DNA from: DASQUK01 sp035641315
GTDB lineage: Bacteria; Actinomycetota; Acidimicrobiia; Acidimicrobiales; VFJN01
Direction: 5' to 3'
Length of the DNA: 64,000 nt
Assembly: GCA_035641315.1 (NCBI GenBank)
Contig: DASQUK010000057.1
Span: 1 to 64,000, forward strand
Shown: positions 58,624-64,000 of the stretch, piece after piece
How the letters are laid out: every line of letters begins with the position of its first letter
Position numbering within the stretch: the stretch's first letter is position 1
Position numbers and translations under genes: made by a program
The notes under the pieces: model-generated
Seen by the model: only the letters and a program-made list of their open reading frames with translations
Database searches by the model: none
What the model was told of the DNA's origin: nothing

Positions 58624-59604
58624 ATGAGCTTTCCCCAGCGCCGGCTGCGGCGGCTGCGCCGCACACCCGCCCTGCGCCGCCTCGTGGCCGAGACCCACCT
58701 GTCCGTCGACGACCTGATCGCGCCCCTGTTCGTGCGCGAGGGCATCGACGAGCCGGTGGCGATCACGTCGTTGCCGGGTGTGGTCCAGCACACCCGCGAG
58801 TCGCTGCGCAAGGACGTGCACGAGCTGGTGCAGCTGGGCGTGCCGGGGGTGATCCTCTTCGGCGTGCCGGCCGCCAAGGACGCCACCGGCTCTGGCGCCT
58901 GGGACCCCGACGGCATCGTCCAGGTGGCGCTGCGCGACCTGCGGTCCGACCTGGGCGACGAGCTCGTGATCATGGCCGACCTGTGCCTCGACGAGTACAC
59001 CGACCACGGGCACTGCGGCGTCGTCGACGATGACGGCCAGGTCGCCAACGACGCCACCATCGACCTCTACGCTCGGGTGGCGGTCGCGCAGGCCGAGGCC
59101 GGCGCCGATGTGGTGGCGCCCAGCGGGATGATGGACGGCCAGGTGGCCGCGATCCGCGGGGCCCTCGACGAGGCCGGGTTCGAGCAGGTGGCGATCCTGG
59201 CCTACGCCGCCAAGTACGCCTCCGCGCTGTACGGCCCGTTCCGCGAGGCGGTGGACGTCACCATCGTGGGTGGCGGCGACCGCAAGGCCTACCAGCAGGA
59301 CCCGCGCAACGGCCGCGAGGCGCTCGAGGAGATCCGCGCCGACCTGGCCGAGGGGGCGGACATGGTGATGGTCAAGCCCGCCGTCGCCTACCTCGACGTG
59401 CTGGCCGCCGCGCGGGCCGAGGTCGACGTGCCGCTGGCGGCGTACCACGTGTCCGGCGAGTACGCGATGGTCAAGGCCGCCGCCGAGCGGGGCTGGATCG
59501 ACGGCCCCGCCGTCATGCTCGAGCACCTCACGGCCATCCGCCGCGCCGGTGCCGACATGATCCTCACCTACGCGGCGCGAGAGGTCGCCGAGTCGCTGAG
59601 GTGA
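58624..59604 (+). CDS. hemB: Delta-aminolevulinic acid dehydratase (porphobilinogen synthase)
   Basis: Condenses two ALA to porphobilinogen, the substrate of HemC. The 326 residues contain the active-site lysines in 'AILAYAAKYASALYGPFREA' and 'MVMVKPAVAYLDVL'. The metal-site region 'ADLCLDEYTDHGHCGVV' keeps Cys only partly and has Asp, suggesting a mixed or Mg-leaning site. ATG 58624 is preferred over 58618 because GGAGG (58612-58616) is at the right distance only for the former. Confidence 0.95.
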   Translation: MSFPQRRLRRLRRTPALRRLVAETHLSVDDLIAPLFVREGIDEPVAITSLPGVVQHTRESLRKDVHELVQLGVPGVILFGVPAAKDATGSGAWDPDGIVQVALRDLRSDLGDELVIMADLCLDEYTDHGHCGVVDDDGQVANDATIDLYARVAVAQAEAGADVVAPSGMMDGQVAAIRGALDEAGFEQVAILAYAAKYASALYGPFREAVDVTIVGGGDRKAYQQDPRNGREALEEIRADLAEGADMVMVKPAVAYLDVLAAARAEVDVPLAAYHVSGEYAMVKAAAERGWIDGPAVMLEHLTAIRRAGADMILTYAAREVAESLR

Positions 59605-59711
59605 GGCTGCCAGGACAGGGCCGCAACCATCCGCCTGCGAGGTCGAGTGAATAGCTGCCGCCAGACGTGGGCTATTTCCTCGGCCTCGGTGCGTTCGGGC
59701 CCCGGATCTAC

Positions 59712-60965
59712 GTGACCGGCAACCACGAGCTCTTCGCCCGGGCCGAGCGGGTGATCCCCGGCGGCGTCAACAGCCCGGTGCGGGCCTTCCGGGCGGTGGG
59801 GGGCACGCCCTACTTCGTGGACCGGGCCGAGGGTGCCTACGTGTGGGATGTCGAGGGCCGGCGCTACGTCGACCTGGTGCAGTCCTACGGGGCGATCATC
59901 GCCGGCCACGCCCATCCCGCCATCGTGGAGGCGGTGCAGCGGACGGCGGCCGGCGGGACGAGCTACGGCGCGCCCACCGAGCGCGAGGTGCGGCTGGCCG
60001 AGGAGATCTGCGCCCGCGTGCCGTCGTGCGAGATGGTGCGGCTGGTGTCCAGCGGCACGGAGGCCACGATGTCGGCCATCCGGGTGGCACGCGGCTTCAC
60101 CGGGCGACCGAAGGTCGTGAAGTTCGCCGGCAACTACCACGGCCACGGCGACCTGCTGCTGGCCGAGGCGGGCAGCGGGCTGGCGGCGCTCGGCCTGCCG
60201 GCCTCCGCCGGGGTGACGGAGGCGGCGGTCCACGACACCGTCGTCGTCCCCTACAACCGGGTGCCGACGCTCGACGAGCAGACCGCCTGCGTCATCGTCG
60301 AGCCCATCGCCGCCAACATGGGGCTGGTCCCGCCCGAGCCGGGCTTCCTGGCGGGCCTCCGGGCCGAGTGCGACCGGGTGGGCGCCCTGCTCGTCTTCGA
60401 CGAGGTGATCACCGGCTTCCGGGTGGCCCGCGGCGGCGCGCAGGAGCTGTTCGGGGTCGCCGCCGACCTCACCACGATGGGCAAGGTCATCGGCGGCGGG
60501 CTCAACATCGGCGCCTACGGCGGACGGGCCGACGTGATGGGCGTGGTCGCGCCGCTGGGCCCCGTCTACCAGGCGGGCACGCTGTCGGGGAATCCCCTGG
60601 CCACGGCTGCCGGGCTGGCGGTGCTCGACCTGCTCGACGACGCCGCCTACGAGACGCTGCGGCGGACGGCCGAGTCCTTGGCTGCCGCCTTCGGGGCCGG
60701 GTTCGCGTCCGCCGGCGTGCCCGCCCACGTGCCGGTGGCGTCGACGCTCGTGGGGATCCACCTGGGGGACCGCCGCCCGATCGACTACGAGGGCGCCCGC
60801 GCCGCCGACGAGGCCGGCTACGCCAAGCTGTTCCACGGGCTGCTGGATGGGGGCGTCGCGCTGGCCCCGGGGGCGTACGAGATCATGTTCCCCGGGCTCG
60901 CCCACACCGACGAGGTGATCGGCGAGGTGGCGGCCGCCGTGGGGGACGCGCTGGCCGGCGGCTGA
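59712..60965 (+). CDS. hemL: Glutamate-1-semialdehyde 2,1-aminomutase
   Basis: PLP enzyme making ALA from the HemA product. The 417 residues start 'MTGNHELFARAERVIPGGVNSPVRAF', the exact family N-terminus, which selects GTG 59712 over GTG 59667. 'SSGTEATMSAIRVARGFTGRPKVVKFAGNYHGHGD', 'LLVFDEVITGFR' and the PLP Lys in 'TTMGKVIGGGLNIGAYGG' follow. A TetR gene overlaps the stop. Confidence 0.96.
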   Translation: MTGNHELFARAERVIPGGVNSPVRAFRAVGGTPYFVDRAEGAYVWDVEGRRYVDLVQSYGAIIAGHAHPAIVEAVQRTAAGGTSYGAPTEREVRLAEEICARVPSCEMVRLVSSGTEATMSAIRVARGFTGRPKVVKFAGNYHGHGDLLLAEAGSGLAALGLPASAGVTEAAVHDTVVVPYNRVPTLDEQTACVIVEPIAANMGLVPPEPGFLAGLRAECDRVGALLVFDEVITGFRVARGGAQELFGVAADLTTMGKVIGGGLNIGAYGGRADVMGVVAPLGPVYQAGTLSGNPLATAAGLAVLDLLDDAAYETLRRTAESLAAAFGAGFASAGVPAHVPVASTLVGIHLGDRRPIDYEGARAADEAGYAKLFHGLLDGGVALAPGAYEIMFPGLAHTDEVIGEVAAAVGDALAGG

Positions 60966-61564
60966 TGGCCCGCACCTCCCAACGACGCCGACAATCCCCA
61001 CAACCCCGACCTGATGCGCGTGTCGAGCGCACGGTGGCGCGGGTGCTCGCCGGCGCCCACCGGCTGCTCGAGACCGAGGGCCTCGGGAGCGTGACGTTCG
61101 GCCGGATCAGCCGTGAGACCGGCGTGTCGCGCACCACGCTCTACCGGCACTGGTCGAGCCCTTCCGACCTCGTGTCCGACGCCTGGGCGAGGGTGGCGCC
61201 CCCGAACAGGGTCGCCCACACTGCCGACCTCCAGGCCGACCTCGTCGGGCTGTTCCTGTCGGTCCGCGACGTCGTGGAGTCCGCCACCATGCGGCGCTCC
61301 CTGCCCGCCCTGCTGGTGTCGGCACAGCGTGACCCCGTCATCTCGACGTTGCACACGCGGTTCGTCCACGACCGCCGGCAGCCGATCGTCGAGCGCTTGC
61401 GGGCTGCCGCCGCCGAGGGCGCGATCGCCGCCGACGCCGATCCCGAGCTGCTGGTCGACCTGTTGTCGGGCCCGATCTTCTACCGCCAGCTGCTGCGCCG
61501 GACGCCCACGTCGGACGACGACGTCCGGGCGGTCGTCGCCGCGGTGCTGGCCAGCGTGAGCTGA
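60965..61564 (+). CDS. TetR-family transcriptional regulator
   Basis: 199 residues. The N-terminal HTH 'GAHRLLETEGLGSVTFGRISRETGVSRTTLYRHWSSPSDLVSDAW' (about 30-75) is typical, with a helical ligand domain 'RFVHDRRQPIVERLRAAAAEGAI...LSGPIFYRQLLRRTP' (TetR_C-like). ATG 60965 lies in the hemL stop (TGATG), so it is co-translated with hemL. Target unknown. Confidence 0.9.
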   Translation: MARTSQRRRQSPQPRPDARVERTVARVLAGAHRLLETEGLGSVTFGRISRETGVSRTTLYRHWSSPSDLVSDAWARVAPPNRVAHTADLQADLVGLFLSVRDVVESATMRRSLPALLVSAQRDPVISTLHTRFVHDRRQPIVERLRAAAAEGAIAADADPELLVDLLSGPIFYRQLLRRTPTSDDDVRAVVAAVLASVS

Positions 61565-61579
61565 CCCAACGGCTTCACG

Positions 61580-62782
61580 TCACCCGGTGGGACCCCGCAT
61601 CGGCTCGAGCGTGCAGTCCCAGGCGCCGGAGTCGAGCCGCGGCGGCTCGTCCATGAACTCGATGCGACAGTCGATGTCGTTGAGGAGCAGACCGAGGGTG
61701 ACGGCGGGTTCGAAGTCGGCGCTCTTGGCATCGTCGGGGGTATCGGTCGTGAACGGGCGGAAGGCGACGATGCCGTTGAGCGCGGTGGCGCCGATCAGGA
61801 GCCACAGGAACGGCCGACGGTTGCGCTCGCTGGCCGCCACCCACAACACCAGGGCCAGGAGGCTGGGGAGCAGGTGTGCCAGCTTCCACGGCACCACGAA
61901 GAACAGGCCCTCGGTGACCACCGCGGCCAGGACCGCGAACCGCACCAGGGGATCGACCCCCCAGCGGCGCAGCGACCGGACCAGCGCCGGCAGCGCCAGC
62001 GCCACGACCACGATCAGCGCCAGGCCGGCGGCGGCGTAGCTCTTGACCCCGAACCGGCCCACGTTGTTGGCGAAGCTGCGCCAGCCCTCGGTGGCGGTGA
62101 GGAATCCGAAGGTGCGGTCGAACGCCAGCCACGACGGGATGAACAGGGCGGCGCCGAGCGGCAGCGCCACCGCCGCCGTGGTGAGGCAGCGGCGCCGGTG
62201 GGCCCGGTCCCAGCCGTCGGCGACGAGGAAGGCGACGACCGCGAGCACCGTGGTGCCGCGGCTCCCGATGGCCAGCCCGAACAGGACCCCCGCCAGGAGC
62301 GCCCGGTCCCGAAGGTGGGCCAGAGCCGCCCACACGAAGAATGCCAGCGCCCAGACGAAGTCGCCCGTGGACGTGCCGGCGATGAGCGTGACCGGCGAGG
62401 CGAGGAAGGCGAGGGCCACGAGGTCGCCGTTGTCGTGGCCCCACACCCGCACCAGCCGGGCGATCCCGACGACTGTCAACGCCAGCGCCGCGCCCGTGGC
62501 CAAGTTGACGAGGATGTGCCCGCCCACCGGGTCGAGCAGGCCGACGATCGTCTCGACCACGGGCACGCCGGGGTTGCGGGAGGGGGCGTAGTCGCCGTCG
62601 CGGATCCGCTCCCCGGCCAGCAGCACGTCGCCGACGTCGATGTCCGTCCCGTAGCCCAGCCAGAAGATGGGCAGGGCGACGACGGCGGTGATGGCCAGCA
62701 GGGCTGTGTCCGACAACCCGCCGGGCGCCCCCCGATCGGCGGCCGGCCCGGTGTCGGTGGCGGCGGGGGCGGCCGAAGACAT
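61580..62782 (-). CDS. Polytopic membrane protein, GT-C/DUF2029-like
   Basis: 400 residues with about ten hydrophobic helices after a short Ala/Pro-rich N-terminus. 'WLGYGTDIDVGDVLLAGERIRDGDYAPSRNPGVPVVETIVGL' at the first outer loop, with its acidic pair, resembles GT-C-type mannosyltransferases. 'LAIGSRGTTVLAVVAFLVADG' and 'KLAHLLPSLLALVLW' are later helices. No substrate can be inferred. ATG 62782 is chosen as the first Met before the hydrophobic part. Confidence 0.65.
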   Translation of the reverse strand: MSSAAPAATDTGPAADRGAPGGLSDTALLAITAVVALPIFWLGYGTDIDVGDVLLAGERIRDGDYAPSRNPGVPVVETIVGLLDPVGGHILVNLATGAALALTVVGIARLVRVWGHDNGDLVALAFLASPVTLIAGTSTGDFVWALAFFVWAALAHLRDRALLAGVLFGLAIGSRGTTVLAVVAFLVADGWDRAHRRRCLTTAAVALPLGAALFIPSWLAFDRTFGFLTATEGWRSFANNVGRFGVKSYAAAGLALIVVVALALPALVRSLRRWGVDPLVRFAVLAAVVTEGLFFVVPWKLAHLLPSLLALVLWVAASERNRRPFLWLLIGATALNGIVAFRPFTTDTPDDAKSADFEPAVTLGLLLNDIDCRIEFMDEPPRLDSGAWDCTLEPMRGPTG

Positions 62783-62838
62783 CGGCGCGCCAAGGTAGTG
62801 GGCGCAACTTGGCCACATGGCTGGTAGCAAGGGGAAGT

Positions 62839-64000
62839 GTGATCGCCGACGAGATCCCCGACCGCCTCGGACCGCTCACCGACGCCGCCCAGGCGGCCCT
62901 TGCCGAGCTGACCGAACGGGACGCCGTCGCCCGCACCTGGGCGCGTGACCACACCCTGTGGCGGGACGATCCCACGGAGATCAGCGACCGGCTGGGCTGG
63001 CTCACCGTGGTGCCCGACATGGTGGCCGGGCTCGACGACATGCGGGCCACCTGCGCCCGCCTCGCCTCCGACGTGGACCACGTGCTGCTCGCCGGCATGG
63101 GTGGATCCAGCCTGTTCCCCGAGGTCGTCGCCCGCTCGATGCCGCCGGACTCGAGGGCCCCGACGCCGCACATGCTCGACACCACCGTCCCGGCCGCCAT
63201 CGCCCGCCTCGGCGCCGAGCTGCCGCCCGAGCGGACGCTGCACATCGCGGCGTCCAAGTCCGGCACCACCCTCGAGACCCGCAGCCACCTGGCGTGGGCC
63301 TGGGAGCGCCACCCCGACCCGGCGCGGTTCGCCGTCATCACCGACCCCGGCAGCGAGCTCGCCGCGCTGGCCCAGGAGCGGGGCTTCGCGGCCGTGTTCG
63401 AGAACCCGCCCGACATCGGCGGGCGCTACTCGGCCCTGTCGCGGTTCGGGCTGGTGCCGGCGATCCTGGCCGGGGCCGACGTCGACGGGCTGCTGGCCTC
63501 GGCGTCGGGCATCACCGAGTCCCTGCGGACCGCACCCCCCGCCAATCCCGCGGCCCGCATGGCGGCGACCATGGCGGCGGCGGTCCGGGAGGGACGCGAC
63601 AAGCTGACCCTGGTCGTCCCCGACGAGCTGGCGATGTTCGGCCTTTGGCTCGAGCAGCTGCTGGCCGAGTCGACCGGCAAGGACGGCACCGGCGTCGTCC
63701 CGATCGTCGGCGAACCCCTGGGCGACCCGGCGGTGTACGGGGACGACCGGCTGTTCGTGGCCGTGGCGGAACCTCCCTTGCGGGCCGCCGGCCGGCTCGA
63801 CGCGCTGGCCGCGGCCGGGCACCCGGTGGTCCTGTTGCCCAGCGGCGCCACCTTCGCCGACCTGGGTGCCCAGGTGCTCCTGTGGGAGCTGGCTACGGCC
63901 CTGGCCGGGGCGCTGCTCGGCATCCACCCGTTCGACCAGCCCGACGTGGCGGCGGCCAAGGCGGCCACCGCCCGGGTGCTGGCCGAGGGTCCGCCCGACC
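62839..64000 (+). CDS. pgi: Glucose-6-phosphate isomerase, 3' end outside the window
   Basis: Glycolysis/gluconeogenesis enzyme with SIS domains. 387 codons are visible from GTG 62839, which follows AAGGGGA. 'DHVLLAGMGGSSLFPEVVA', 'HIAASKSGTTLETRSHLAWAWE', 'ENPPDIGGRYSALSRFGLVPAILAGADV' and 'GIHPFDQPDVAAAKAAT' are the isomerase motifs, of the type also found in transaldolase-isomerase fusions. The first SIS motif begins only about 75 residues in, so no transaldolase domain is attached upstream. Confidence 0.9.
   Translation, partial: MIADEIPDRLGPLTDAAQAALAELTERDAVARTWARDHTLWRDDPTEISDRLGWLTVVPDMVAGLDDMRATCARLASDVDHVLLAGMGGSSLFPEVVARSMPPDSRAPTPHMLDTTVPAAIARLGAELPPERTLHIAASKSGTTLETRSHLAWAWERHPDPARFAVITDPGSELAALAQERGFAAVFENPPDIGGRYSALSRFGLVPAILAGADVDGLLASASGITESLRTAPPANPAARMAATMAAAVREGRDKLTLVVPDELAMFGLWLEQLLAESTGKDGTGVVPIVGEPLGDPAVYGDDRLFVAVAEPPLRAAGRLDALAAAGHPVVLLPSGATFADLGAQVLLWELATALAGALLGIHPFDQPDVAAAKAATARVLAEGPPD

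Noticed and set aside
59667..59711. Earlier GTG start for hemL
   Set aside because: The extra 15 residues do not match the family, while GTG 59712 gives the canonical N-terminus.

Overview
The window reads as chromosomal DNA of a high-GC actinobacterium. The evidence is a WhiB regulator, a DUF2510 protein, a MshA-type glycosyltransferase with a YbjN partner, a proC/HTH pair, a DUF2017-clpS pair, a Rex-headed heme operon, frequent GTG starts and a tRNA Glu-Asp-Phe cluster. A deep-branching class such as Acidimicrobiia is my best guess, but this is inference. Almost every gene is core metabolism. The only clear mobile-element gene is a tyrosine recombinase cut by the left edge, lying just downstream of the 3' end of tRNA-Phe.

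Layout. 1-1500: integrase and three tRNAs. 1.6-3.4 kb (-): DUF2017, ClpS and heme A synthase. 3.5-13.2 kb (+): heme O synthase and a large cytochrome oxidase locus. This locus opens with an unusual module (subunit I-, III- and IV-like proteins lacking the metal ligands). It continues with a caa3-type CtaC carrying a fused cytochrome c, then CtaD, CtaE, a subunit IV and CtaG. 13.2-24.3 kb: ABC exporter, LysE exporter, SerS, an MMPL transporter, a four-gene compatible-solute (OpuC/ProU-type) importer and PdxH. 24.3-34.2 kb: CcdA/TlpA redox pair, WhiB, metallo-hydrolase, oligoribonuclease, dUTPase, anti-sigma kinase, LigD-type ligase, two trypsin-like proteases facing an HxlR regulator, and a DUF2510 protein. 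34.2-43.7 kb: tRNA-Lys, DksA-like protein, phosphatase, MoaD, SOD, MshA-like enzyme, ProC, SAM hydrolase and acyl-CoA ligase. 43.8-49.8 kb: rex and early heme/siroheme genes. 49.9-57.0 kb (-): a branched-chain-type ABC importer with an acyl-CoA synthetase inside the operon. 57.1-64 kb: hypothetical anchored protein, hemB, hemL, TetR, a membrane protein and the start of a glucose-6-phosphate isomerase gene.

The genes make a coherent aerobic picture. Heme is made (hemA, hemC, hemD, hemB, hemL), converted to heme O and heme A (ctaB, ctaA) and used by the caa3 oxidase. CcdA/TlpA can support cytochrome c maturation. Rex, which senses NADH/NAD+, has an operator-like site in front of its own gene and so probably controls the heme operon.

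The least ordinary content is of two kinds. First, the oxidase locus carries a subunit I paralogue in which every heme- and copper-ligating histidine has been replaced. It sits with equally altered partners, and each of two module genes is preceded by a duplicated, overlapping small ORF. Second, the window is seeded with short palindromic repeats. One family has a hairpin whose stem covaries between copies next to a constant GGGCCGCTCGGGC-like arm, and some copies lie inside or at the ends of coding sequences. Another group has inverted arms that differ from copy to copy around a CGCCA-containing core.
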